From NCBI RefSeq assembly GCF_900142445.1, contig NZ_FRAV01000049.1, positions 1 through 34,813 on the forward strand: a stretch of 34,813 nt of DNA, read 5' to 3'. This DNA is from Chryseobacterium polytrichastri. GTDB taxonomy: Bacteria; Bacteroidota; Bacteroidia; Flavobacteriales; Weeksellaceae. A program made the translations under genes and the position numbers. Below are positions 8,052 through 15,981 of this stretch, piece after piece (positions within the stretch are counted from its first letter, which is position 1; the number at the start of each line of letters is the position of its first letter). A model generated the notes under the pieces. It saw only the letters and a program-made list of their open reading frames with translations, was not told the DNA's origin and searched no databases.

Positions 8052-8882
8052 TTATTTTTTAGGATATTTTACAGCTCTGTCTAATTCAATAGGATTATAA
8101 TATCTTTTAATATCTAATTGATACTGTGATTTTATTTCGTTTAATCCTTCTATAGTTTTAATTTTCTTATCGTATATTTCCAGTTGCCAATCTTGATTTT
8201 TCATATTTTCAAATTCACTAAAAGGATTACCATATACATTTAATAGAAGTTTTTGATATTTGGATAAATTAATTTTGATAGCATCATCTCCAAGGTTAGT
8301 TTCTACAACATTATGTGTGTCAAATTCGGAATCCAATTTCTTAAAAGAAATTAAGTTATAACTGAAATTATTTCTAGTGTCTAATAACTGCATAATTAAT
8401 CCAGGTAGACCTCTAAATTTATATGGGCCTTCGGCAATCGGAATTTCTGTAGAAAACCAAGCTATCCATTTTCTACCTCCCCAATTAGTTTCTGCTTTTT
8501 GTAATTTATAAATATTATAGTTTTTTATAGAATCTGATATTTTCCATTTCATTTCATCTGACGAAGAAAAAGTATAATATCTATCATCTACATTTACAAA
8601 ATTTTCATTTGCAAAGCTTCCTGAATTTCTTTTAATAATTTGCTGTAAAGGAATTGAGAATGCTACTCTTTTATTTATTTTTATAAGAGAATCAAATTTC
8701 AATTGTTTCTGAAAATAAAATTTAGTGTATTGTTTTTGCAAATCTAAAACCATATTCATAGTAGTGTAATTTGTACTACTAGAATCTCTTTTATAATCAA
8801 ATTTATAAAGAGCTCTATAATTTTGAGAATAAAAATGATTTAGTAGAAATAGGAATAGTAAAATGGTGCTTTTTTTTATCAT
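8052..8882 (-). CDS. GLPGLI family exported protein
   Basis: A 276-residue protein with an N-terminal signal (cleavage likely after FYSQ) and, near residue 160, the family-defining motif FRGLPGLI preceded by an EGPYK segment. GLPGLI proteins (TIGR01200) are a Bacteroidetes family of unknown biochemical role, often encoded beside peptide-export or grasp-with-spasm clusters. Here it lies between a Cys-rich peptide gene (58 bases upstream, with a strong hairpin in between) and the VKOR-thioredoxin gene (72 bases downstream). That context suggests a periplasmic or outer-membrane accessory factor for the secreted peptides, but no catalytic motif is visible. Confidence 0.85.
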   Translation of the reverse strand: MIKKSTILLFLFLLNHFYSQNYRALYKFDYKRDSSSTNYTTMNMVLDLQKQYTKFYFQKQLKFDSLIKINKRVAFSIPLQQIIKRNSGSFANENFVNVDDRYYTFSSSDEMKWKISDSIKNYNIYKLQKAETNWGGRKWIAWFSTEIPIAEGPYKFRGLPGLIMQLLDTRNNFSYNLISFKKLDSEFDTHNVVETNLGDDAIKINLSKYQKLLLNVYGNPFSEFENMKNQDWQLEIYDKKIKTIEGLNEIKSQYQLDIKRYYNPIELDRAVKYPKK

Positions 8883-8896
8883 TATTTTTATTTAAA

Positions 8897-8929
8897 AGTA
8901 CTGATAAAAACTTAATTTTTATCAGTACT
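8897..8929 (-). terminator. 14-bp hairpin between peptide 5 and the GLPGLI gene
   Basis: AGTACTGATAAAAA and TTTTTATCAGTACT form a perfect 14-bp stem around a 5-base loop. On the minus strand the stem is followed by TTTTAAAT. It fills the short gap after peptide 5 and could end or attenuate its transcript, or protect its 3' end. Confidence 0.6.
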
Positions 8930-8940
8930 AGATTTTGCTA

Positions 8941-9135
8941 TTAGCAGATTGATTGTGCTAAACTTTGTGCGCAATCACAATTTCCAAGTGTATCAGTTGC
9001 ACATGATCTTAAACCATTTTTACACGTAACACATCTTGTACAGCTTTTTTCACCAACTGAATTATCCATTTGAAAAGGGCCAGACCCTGCAACGTTTTTT
9101 AGATTATTTCTTGATAGTTTCTTGAAGTTTTTCAT
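8941..9135 (-). CDS. Bacteriocin-like leader peptide, GSG junction, seven-Cys core (peptide 5)
   Basis: A 64-residue precursor with leader MKNFKKLSRNNLKNVAGSG. As in peptide 2, the junction reads GSGP instead of double glycine. The core has seven cysteines, one of them the C-terminal residue, with the local motif CTRCVTCKNG and a CDC pair. An odd Cys count leaves one thiol free unless it pairs between chains or is modified. It is the first gene of the minus-strand block, divergent from the regulator at 9460, and is followed by a strong hairpin, so it may be the most highly expressed precursor. Family as for peptides 1-4. Confidence 0.78.
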   Translation of the reverse strand: MKNFKKLSRNNLKNVAGSGPFQMDNSVGEKSCTRCVTCKNGLRSCATDTLGNCDCAQSLAQSIC

Positions 9136-9459
9136 TTTCTGAATTTTTAAATTTAATAATTTGTATTGTCATATAATCCCTGACATGGGATGTTTGCTGA
9201 TCAGCGGATATATTTACTTTTTATACTGTACACATATAAAAAATAAATAGTTGTGTTTTTACCCAGAGCAAAGATGCAGAAGATCGGATGGTGAAAAAAG
9301 TAAAGCCTCTCGTGATTGATAAATTTCGGGTGGGATTTAGTCGATTTTGATAAAAATTGGATTTAGTTTTTTTTTCATAAACAATTGTGTATTAGTACTT
9401 TGTTGTGAATGTTATTTGAAACGATAAAAAAATGTATTTTTGCATTTGAAAACACACAT
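9136..9459. other. Divergent intergenic region between peptide 5 and the TPR/AraC regulator
   Basis: About 320 bases without a convincing gene. The regulator's putative promoter is at its right end (9415-9442). No clear TAnnTTTG box was found on the minus strand upstream of peptide 5, so that promoter remains unidentified. The sequence CTGATCAGCGG near 9195 holds a short TGATCA palindrome. An AraC-type regulator would plausibly bind here, but I cannot point to an operator. Confidence 0.4.
9415..9442 (+). promoter_or_regulatory. Putative Bacteroidetes-type promoter of the regulator gene
   Basis: A TTTG at 9415-9418 and TATTTTTG at 9435-9442 match the -33 TTTG and -7 TAnnTTTG boxes used by the Bacteroidetes sigma factor, though the 16-base spacer is shorter than the usual 19. 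Transcription would begin near 9449. The box lies downstream of the upstream in-frame ATG at 9409, which supports translation from 9460. Confidence 0.5.
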
Positions 9460-11178
9460 ATGCATAAATTTTGCCTCATTTTTATATTAATTCTTTGTCA
9501 GAACTTATACCTTTCTCAAAGTATTAAAGGGTTTCGTATACCAGATTCTTTAAAAGCTAAAGATTTTAAGCAATTAGAGAGCGCTTATAACAAGGTATTC
9601 CGAATAGACAATAATAAAGCAGAATTATATGCAAATACAATTTTGAGTAAAGGGAAAAAAGAAAATAATAATAATCAGATATATGATGGCTATTATAAAA
9701 TAGCTTATATAAAAGGATTAGAATCCCGAAGTGGCTATCCATATTCAGATACTTTATTGAGTATTACGCGAAATATTAATACAAAAGAATATCCAGCAAA
9801 GGCTTATATAATAAGAGGGATTTTACTGAACTATGAGTTTAAGTATAATGAAGCCTTGAATAATTATATTGAGGCGCAAAATTTATCTAAAAATAAAAAT
9901 CCTGATCAGTTTTATTACATTAAGAAACTAATAGGAATCCTGAAAGCGGCAACTGATGAAAATGAAGAAGCGCTTCCTCTTTTCTTGGAATATTATAATT
10001 ACCAGAAGCAAAAGTTAAATACCAACGATAGGGATATTAAAAGCTATATAGGCTCAATCTTTTCTGTTTCTAATGCCTATACAAAGATTAAAGACTATAA
10101 GCGATGTAAGTTTTATAATAATATTGGAATTGAAGAGTGTAAAAAATATAATGATTACACACATTATCCATATTTTATAATGTCAGAAGGGATTACAGAT
10201 TACTATTTGAAAAACTATAATGCAGCGTCCGAAAATCTTTTGAAAATCGAAGAGAAACTTTTGAAGAATAGAGATGTAGGAAATTTGTCAATTCTATATT
10301 ATTATTTAGGAAAGATTAATTATGATAATAAAAAAGAGAAAGAGGCAATAAGTTTTCTTATCAAATCAGATTCTTTATCTTTTGCTTCAAATGATTTTAT
10401 ACCAATAACAAGAGATAGGTACGAGATTTTAATAGATTACTATAAAAATAAGGAAGATAATAAAAATCAGCTAAAATTTATTAATAAGCTATTCTATGCA
10501 GATAGTATAATGAATAATAGCAGACAATATTTATCAAAAGAAATATATAAGAAGTATGATACTCCAATTTTACTTGAGCAGAAAGAAAAATTAATAGCAG
10601 ATTTAGATAAAAAAAATTTTTTACTGTATTGGGTGTTGGGTATAGGTTTAATAATTATATGCATACTGATATATGTTTATACAAAAAATAAGAAAAAAAT
10701 AAAAGAGTATCAAAAACAAGCTGAAATTTTATTAAAAAAATCAAAAGATCATACATCAGAAGCATCTAAAAATATAATAACAAAACAACATACTGTTAAA
10801 GAAGAAAAAACTAAAAGTATTTTGTCTGATGAAAAACTGCAGCATATAAAACTACAGTTGGAAAAATTTGAAAATAGTAATGGCTTTTTACGAAAAAATA
10901 TTACAGTAGACATTTTAGCAAAAGACTTTAACACAAATCGTGATTACATCTCGAAATCTGTAAATGAACTTAAAGAGAAAAATTTTTCTCAATATATTAA
11001 TGAGCTAAGAATTAATTATATTATTGAACAATTAAATACAAATGAGAAGCTAAGAAAGTTTACAATTTCTGCGATTGCAGATGAGGCAGGATATAATAAT
11101 TCAGAATCTTTTTCTAATGCATTTAAAAAAACAACCAATACTTTACCTTCTTATTATATCAAATTACTTCAAAAGTAA
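9460..11178 (+). CDS. Membrane-anchored TPR / AraC-type HTH regulator
   Basis: A 572-residue protein read from the ATG at 9460, which begins MHKFCLIFILILC, a signal sequence ending at SQ. An in-frame ATG 51 bases upstream would bury the signal and lies before the putative promoter, so I prefer the shorter form. A TPR-like sensor region fills about residues 20-380, followed by one membrane helix (YWVLGIGLIIICILIYVYT), a Lys-rich coiled coil, and a C-terminal AraC-type helix-turn-helix over the last 95 residues (TVDILAKDF and TISAIADEAGYNNSESFSNAF). The layout puts the TPRs in the periplasm and the HTH in the cytoplasm, a common Flavobacteria design. Position between two peptide operons suggests it senses an envelope signal, possibly an exported peptide, and controls one or both (inference). 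Confidence 0.85.
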   Translation: MHKFCLIFILILCQNLYLSQSIKGFRIPDSLKAKDFKQLESAYNKVFRIDNNKAELYANTILSKGKKENNNNQIYDGYYKIAYIKGLESRSGYPYSDTLLSITRNINTKEYPAKAYIIRGILLNYEFKYNEALNNYIEAQNLSKNKNPDQFYYIKKLIGILKAATDENEEALPLFLEYYNYQKQKLNTNDRDIKSYIGSIFSVSNAYTKIKDYKRCKFYNNIGIEECKKYNDYTHYPYFIMSEGITDYYLKNYNAASENLLKIEEKLLKNRDVGNLSILYYYLGKINYDNKKEKEAISFLIKSDSLSFASNDFIPITRDRYEILIDYYKNKEDNKNQLKFINKLFYADSIMNNSRQYLSKEIYKKYDTPILLEQKEKLIADLDKKNFLLYWVLGIGLIIICILIYVYTKNKKKIKEYQKQAEILLKKSKDHTSEASKNIITKQHTVKEEKTKSILSDEKLQHIKLQLEKFENSNGFLRKNITVDILAKDFNTNRDYISKSVNELKEKNFSQYINELRINYIIEQLNTNEKLRKFTISAIADEAGYNNSESFSNAFKKTTNTLPSYYIKLLQK

Positions 11179-11254
11179 TTTTGTTTTAATTTGTTTATTA
11201 TAAGTTGTTTGTGTTTTTTAGTACAACGAAATTGGTAAATTCCGAGATAGATAT

Positions 11255-11287
11255 TTTGGCCTGTATAAATAAGTAATACTATTTTTG
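11255..11287 (+). promoter_or_regulatory. Putative promoter of the lanthipeptide-like operon
   Basis: TTTG at 11255-11258 and TATTTTTG at 11280-11287, 21 bases apart, match the Bacteroidetes -33/-7 consensus. Transcription would start near 11294, about 37-52 bases before the precursor start. This marks the operon start after the regulator gene. Confidence 0.6.
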
Positions 11288-11330
11288 TGATTAGAATTAA
11301 TTTAATATTTAATACAATGAAAAAGCAAAA

Positions 11331-11504
11331 ATGCACAGAAAAAAAATGTCATTAAACAAATTACAAATGGTGAAAATTAATAAGGGTTTAAATTCTATTA
11401 AAGGTGGCGGAGGTATCTATGCTTTTGATAATGGAGATAATCAAACAGTTTTGGACAATACAGACACTCATCCAAAGGGGCAAAATGGAGGTATCCAAAA
11501 TTAA
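11331..11504 (+). CDS. Cys-free lanthipeptide-like precursor peptide
   Basis: A 57-codon gene too short for usual ORF cut-offs. Its leader contains MSLNKLQMVKINKGLNSIKG, close to the leaders of Bacteroidetes class I lanthipeptide precursors (a LSLNKL block, then a Lys/Asn-rich stretch and a double glycine). A second possible start is the Met at 11346. The core after KGG is rich in Gly, Asn and Asp, with three Thr, no Ser and no Cys. A LanB-type enzyme could therefore dehydrate Thr, but a lanthionine ring cannot form within this peptide. It is the first gene of the operon, 10 bases before the hydrolase gene and upstream of the LanB pair, so it is the likely substrate. It differs in leader and core from the minus-strand peptides. 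Confidence 0.75.
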   Translation: MHRKKMSLNKLQMVKINKGLNSIKGGGGIYAFDNGDNQTVLDNTDTHPKGQNGGIQN

Positions 11505-11514
11505 CCATTTTTAA

Positions 11515-13764
11515 ATGAAAAAATTCTTTATTATATACTTTATCGGTCTTTTTAGTTTTACTTTTTCTCAAAAAATAAGTTTAAAGGAGGTTAGCCATGC
11601 GGAGAACTTAAATGCAGAAAGTATTGCTAAATATTTAGCAAGAAAACTTGAAGCTAACTATAAAGAAAAAGATAAAGCAGCATATTATGATACTCTTTTC
11701 AGGCTTAATATAATTAATGAAAATTATGATTTGGCTCTTTCCGAGATTGATTCTCTTAGAAATATTTATATAAAAATAAATCCTGCATTAACAATGTCAA
11801 CAGGAAGTCAGTTTGAAATCTATATAAATACTGTCAAAAGAAATCCTACTGAAAAAGATTTCGATAAAGTATATGAAGAAGAGTTTAGGCGAAAATATAA
11901 TGCAGCTTCTTTAAAGTCTCAAATATTATTTCCTCAATATTTCATTTATAATGAAATACAAACGAAAAAAGAAATTGACGAAATAATAAAAAAAAGTTTA
12001 AAAACAGATAGTATTGAGGTTAACGATGCGATAACGCTTTGTAGACGATATAATACATATAATGTTGGAAAAAAAACATTTGTCTTAGGAAGTCGTTTAG
12101 TGAAAGAATTAGAGAAAGAAGAGTTTATAATTTATGATAGTATTAAAATTAATACTAAAAACAATAATATCCTTACTTTATCTGTAGTATTGAGTAAAAA
12201 GAATAAAGAGCAATTACAAAATACAGTTCTTATAAATACGATATATTCAGATGAAAGAAATATTAATGACGCAAAAGAATTTGCAGTTAATGGATTTGCT
12301 GGTGTAATTTTAAATACAAGAGGCAAATATTTAAGCCCGAATTCTATTGAGCCATTTGAACATGAAGCTGAAGATATAAATGAAGCTATTAGTTGGATTG
12401 TGAAGCAATCTTGGAGCAATGGGAAAGTAGGTATGATTGGAGGTAGTTATTTAGGATTCAGCCAATGGGCAGCTACAAAAAAGTTTAATCCGGCTTTAAA
12501 AACAATAATACCACAAGCGGCAGTCGGAATAGGAACAATGGATTTTCCTATGAAGAATAATATATTTACATCCTACGCTTTGCGCTGGTTGAATTATGTA
12601 ACGAATACAAAATTGACCGATTATGCAGATTTTAATAATGTAGAAAAATGGGATTCTATTTATAAGAATTGGTATCAAAGTGGTAAGCCTTTTAGAGAAT
12701 TAGATTCTATATCAGGAAAATCAAATGTAATCTTTCAAAAATGGCTTACTCATCCTAATTATGACGAGTATTGGAAAAATATGGTTCCTTATAAAAAAGA
12801 TTTTTCTAAAATTAATATTCCTATTTTAACTATCACAGGATATTATGATTCAGATCAATTAGGAGCGCTCTATTATTTTAAGGAGCATCAAAAGTATAAT
12901 CAAAATGCCAATCATTATCTAATTATTGGTCCATATAATCATTCCGGAGCACAAGGAAACATACAAAGTAATCTAAAAGGTTATAAGATTGATTCTATTG
13001 CGAATATAGATTTAAATAAGATTTGTATTGAATGGTTTAATTATACATTGAAAGACAGTAAAAAACCTGCTTTCTTAAAAAATAAGATTAATTATGAGGT
13101 TATGGGCTTAAATCAGTGGAAAAGTACTAATTCTATAAATACCTTTGATAAAGATAATCTGAAGTTTTATTTAGAAAATAGGAATAATAATTTATTATTA
13201 TCTGGCTTATATTCAGACTCTAAAGATTCATCCTTATTAAAAATAGATTATAAAGATAGATCAGATGCAGATGATTTATTAAAATTAAAGTATGATGTAG
13301 TTGAAGATAAAATATACAATAAAAATAATTTGATATTTTCTACAAATACTTTTGAAAAGCCTTTTGAGTTTTCTGGTAATTTTTCAGGAAAAATTAAATT
13401 TTCAGTCAATAAAAAAGATGTAGATTTATATGCTTATTTGTATGAATTAATGCCTAATGGAAAATATTTTCTGTTATCAACATATTTAGGCAGAGCGAGC
13501 TATAATAAAAATAGCGAAAAGCGAAAATTACTTACACCAAATAAAAAAGAAGTTATTTCAATTAATAATAATGAATTTGTAAGTAAAAGAATTGAAAAAG
13601 GAAGTAAACTTGTTTTAGTTATAGGAACAGTTAAAAGTCCTTTTTGGCAAGTAAATTACGGTACAGGAAAAGATGTGAGTGATGAAACTATTGCAGATGC
13701 TAAAGAGCCATTAGAGATAAAATTTTATAATGATAGCTATATAGAGATTCCTGTATTAAGATAA
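11515..13764 (+). CDS. Exported S15/CocE-type alpha/beta hydrolase
   Basis: A 749-residue protein with signal peptide (MKKFFIIYFIGLFSFTFSQ), a helical N-terminal region (about 30-200) and a CocE/NonD or X-Pro dipeptidyl-peptidase (S15) catalytic domain. The nucleophile is Ser311 in GGSYLG; the acid is probably Asp445 in TGYYDSDQ and the base His476 in GPYNHSG. The C-terminal 200 residues match the jelly-roll domain typical of this family. Members cleave X-Pro peptides, esters or acylated amines. It lies between the precursor and the LanB-type dehydratase with gaps of 10 and 16 bases, so it is almost surely co-transcribed; it may trim the exported product or inactivate it for self-protection. 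Substrate cannot be told from sequence. Confidence 0.85.
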   Translation: MKKFFIIYFIGLFSFTFSQKISLKEVSHAENLNAESIAKYLARKLEANYKEKDKAAYYDTLFRLNIINENYDLALSEIDSLRNIYIKINPALTMSTGSQFEIYINTVKRNPTEKDFDKVYEEEFRRKYNAASLKSQILFPQYFIYNEIQTKKEIDEIIKKSLKTDSIEVNDAITLCRRYNTYNVGKKTFVLGSRLVKELEKEEFIIYDSIKINTKNNNILTLSVVLSKKNKEQLQNTVLINTIYSDERNINDAKEFAVNGFAGVILNTRGKYLSPNSIEPFEHEAEDINEAISWIVKQSWSNGKVGMIGGSYLGFSQWAATKKFNPALKTIIPQAAVGIGTMDFPMKNNIFTSYALRWLNYVTNTKLTDYADFNNVEKWDSIYKNWYQSGKPFRELDSISGKSNVIFQKWLTHPNYDEYWKNMVPYKKDFSKINIPILTITGYYDSDQLGALYYFKEHQKYNQNANHYLIIGPYNHSGAQGNIQSNLKGYKIDSIANIDLNKICIEWFNYTLKDSKKPAFLKNKINYEVMGLNQWKSTNSINTFDKDNLKFYLENRNNNLLLSGLYSDSKDSSLLKIDYKDRSDADDLLKLKYDVVEDKIYNKNNLIFSTNTFEKPFEFSGNFSGKIKFSVNKKDVDLYAYLYELMPNGKYFLLSTYLGRASYNKNSEKRKLLTPNKKEVISINNNEFVSKRIEKGSKLVLVIGTVKSPFWQVNYGTGKDVSDETIADAKEPLEIKFYNDSYIEIPVLR

Positions 13765-13780
13765 ACCACAAAAAAATAAA

Positions 13781-15904
13781 ATGTCCCGTTTCCCGTATAA
13801 TTTCTTCGAAGAGTACATATTTCGTACTCCTTTATTTTCGCGAAAAAACTTTTATGATCAATTTAATAAAGAGATATTATCGGAAAATGAGTTAAGAGAA
13901 ATCTGTAGTCATTCTGTTTTTCAGGAAGCTATTTATTTGGCGTCACCTTATTTATATGAAGAACTCAATCTTTGGCTACATTCAGAAAAAGACCTAACAC
14001 AAAAACAACATAAAAAACTAATAAATACCATACTGAAATACTATGGCCGAATGAGTACACGTTGTACGCCATTCGGCTTGTTTTCAGGAGTTGGGTTAGG
14101 TAAATTTAGCAAAGATAAATCGATACTAAGAATTCAATCTTCAACTCCGACAGGCTTAGCAAGGGATAGAAAACTGGATATGCATTTTTTGGTAGGTCTA
14201 TCAAAAAAACTAACCTTAATACCAGAAATTAAATGCCAGTTACTTTTCTTTCCTAATAGTAGTATCTATAGAGTAGGAGATAAACTCCGCTATGTAGAAT
14301 ATGAATATCATAATGGGAAAAGAGAGTATATTATTTCATCAGCTCCATTTTCAGAAGAATTAAAAAGAGTTCTTAATTTCTCGTTAGAAGGTAAAACCCT
14401 ACTTCAGATTTCGGAAATTTTTGTGAATGATGAAATAACATTAGAAGATGCCACTGAATTTATTGAAGAACTTATCGAGAATCAGGTTTTAGTAAGTGAG
14501 CTTGAGCCAAATGTTTCGGGAAATGATTTTTTGGATGAAATCATTTCTGTGTTAGGTAGGATAGGTGCTAAGAAAGAAAGTTCTATTTTAAATTCTATAA
14601 AAGAAAAGCTGACTGAATTAGATCTGCAGGTTGGAAATTCAATTGCAGATTATGTCGAAATTGAGAAACTCATTCACTCTTTTAAAATCGAATACGAACA
14701 AAAATATCTTTTTCAAGCCGACTTATATTTTCAAGGTAAACGCTTTCTTTCAAATCATTGGAAGAAAGAATTGAAAAATGGAATTAGTTTTATTAATAAA
14801 ATTACCTTACTTCAAAAAGATACTTATCTGAGTAAATTTAAAAAAGCATTTTATGAAAGGTTTGGAACTCAAGAAATGCCTTTGTCGATTGTTTTGGATA
14901 CTGAGGTTGGAATTGGATATAAACAAGATATTCAATCAAAAGGAGTTCATCCTTATTTAGATGATCTTCAGCTTCCATTTTCTAAGGATCCTCAGGATCT
15001 TAACATTACAATAAATCCGATACATAAAATATTAAATGATAAACTGCAGGAAGCCTTACTTGAAAATCAATCTGTAATCGAGTTGTCAGATAATGACTTT
15101 AAAGATTTTGATGAGAATTGGGATGATTTGCCTGATACCATATCTTTTATGTCAGAGATTATTTCAGAATCTGGAGCAGAGAAACTTTTACTGGGTGGTG
15201 GTGGAGGTAGTAGTGCTGCTAATTTATTAGGAAGGTTTTGTTCTGAGAAAACAGAAGTACAAAATCTTACAAAAAAGATTGTTCAAAAAGAAGAAGTGTT
15301 ATATCCTGATTATGTTTCTGCGGAAATTATACATTTACCGGAAGCGAGAATTGGTAATATTATAAGAAGACCTACATTAAGAAGATATGAGATTCCTTAT
15401 TTAGCACAATCAGTTTTACCAAAAGAAAATCAAATTACAGTTGATGACCTTTATATTTCTTTACGAGATAACAGGGTTATATTACGATCTAAAAGGCTAG
15501 ATAAAGAAGTTAAACCTTATCTTACGAATGCACATAATTACTCCTCAAACTCATTGCCTGTATATCATTTCTTATGTGATTTGTATTCGGAAAATAAGAG
15601 AAATGGATTATCTTTTGATTGGGGTAGTTTAAAATATATATATAAATTCCTCCCAAGAATTGAGTATAAAAATATTATTTTATCTAAAGCACAATGGACA
15701 ATTAATGAAAAGGATATCAATACCTTATTTTTATTGATTGATGATCGACTCCAATTTTTAAGCGAATTGAAAAACTGGAGATCGAAAAGAAAGATGCCAT
15801 CTTGGGTGCAATGGGTTCAACATGATAATACACTAACGCTGAATTTAGAAAATTTTGATTTTGCCCAACTATTTGTAGAAACGGTAAAAAAAGAAATTCG
15901 ATAA
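13781..15904 (+). CDS. LanB-type dehydratase, N-terminal glutamylation domain (C-terminus in another frame)
   Basis: A 707-residue lantibiotic dehydratase N-domain protein. It opens with FFEEYIFRTPLFSRKNF and has YGRMSTRCTPFGLFSGVGLG near residue 90-110, the hallmark motif of the family, and an ARIGNIIRRPTLRRYEIPYL segment around 525. In canonical LanB enzymes this domain transfers glutamate from Glu-tRNA to Ser/Thr of the precursor; related enzymes (PEARLs) add amino acids instead. The elimination domain is a separate gene downstream, as in the pinensin PinB1/PinB2 pair. The frame stops at 15902 just after an A7 tract, but the -1 frame continues for 29 codons in a way that fits the family's C-terminus (see 15886-15981). 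Activity of the truncated form is uncertain. Confidence 0.88.
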   Translation: MSRFPYNFFEEYIFRTPLFSRKNFYDQFNKEILSENELREICSHSVFQEAIYLASPYLYEELNLWLHSEKDLTQKQHKKLINTILKYYGRMSTRCTPFGLFSGVGLGKFSKDKSILRIQSSTPTGLARDRKLDMHFLVGLSKKLTLIPEIKCQLLFFPNSSIYRVGDKLRYVEYEYHNGKREYIISSAPFSEELKRVLNFSLEGKTLLQISEIFVNDEITLEDATEFIEELIENQVLVSELEPNVSGNDFLDEIISVLGRIGAKKESSILNSIKEKLTELDLQVGNSIADYVEIEKLIHSFKIEYEQKYLFQADLYFQGKRFLSNHWKKELKNGISFINKITLLQKDTYLSKFKKAFYERFGTQEMPLSIVLDTEVGIGYKQDIQSKGVHPYLDDLQLPFSKDPQDLNITINPIHKILNDKLQEALLENQSVIELSDNDFKDFDENWDDLPDTISFMSEIISESGAEKLLLGGGGGSSAANLLGRFCSEKTEVQNLTKKIVQKEEVLYPDYVSAEIIHLPEARIGNIIRRPTLRRYEIPYLAQSVLPKENQITVDDLYISLRDNRVILRSKRLDKEVKPYLTNAHNYSSNSLPVYHFLCDLYSENKRNGLSFDWGSLKYIYKFLPRIEYKNIILSKAQWTINEKDINTLFLLIDDRLQFLSELKNWRSKRKMPSWVQWVQHDNTLTLNLENFDFAQLFVETVKKEIR

Positions 15905-15981
15905 TCATTGAAGAATTTCTATATAATGACAATGATGATTACATGCACCAGTTTGTTTTTTCAATGTATAAAGATAAGTAA
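15886..15981 (+). other. A7 slippery tract and -1-frame C-terminal extension of the dehydratase
   Basis: The zero frame reads GTA AAA AAA GAA ATT CGA TAA. Slipping back one base at A_AAA_AAA leads into a 29-codon open stretch beginning RNSIIIEEFLY and ending YKDK at a TAA (15979-15981). That TAA overlaps the ATG of the next gene as TAATG. The Asp/Glu-rich 'EEFL' tail and terminal FSMYK look like the usual end of split LanB proteins as I remember them. The joined protein would have 733 residues. The cause may be programmed -1 frameshifting, transcriptional slippage, a one-base deletion or a sequencing error in the homopolymer. Confidence 0.7.

Noticed and set aside
9409..9459. Upstream ATG as the start of the TPR/AraC regulator
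   Set aside because: It would place 17 residues before a clear signal peptide, and the putative promoter -7 box lies downstream of it.
12132..12419. 95-codon minus-strand frame inside the S15 hydrolase gene
   Set aside because: Shadow of the hydrolase reading frame, which carries the catalytic motif here.
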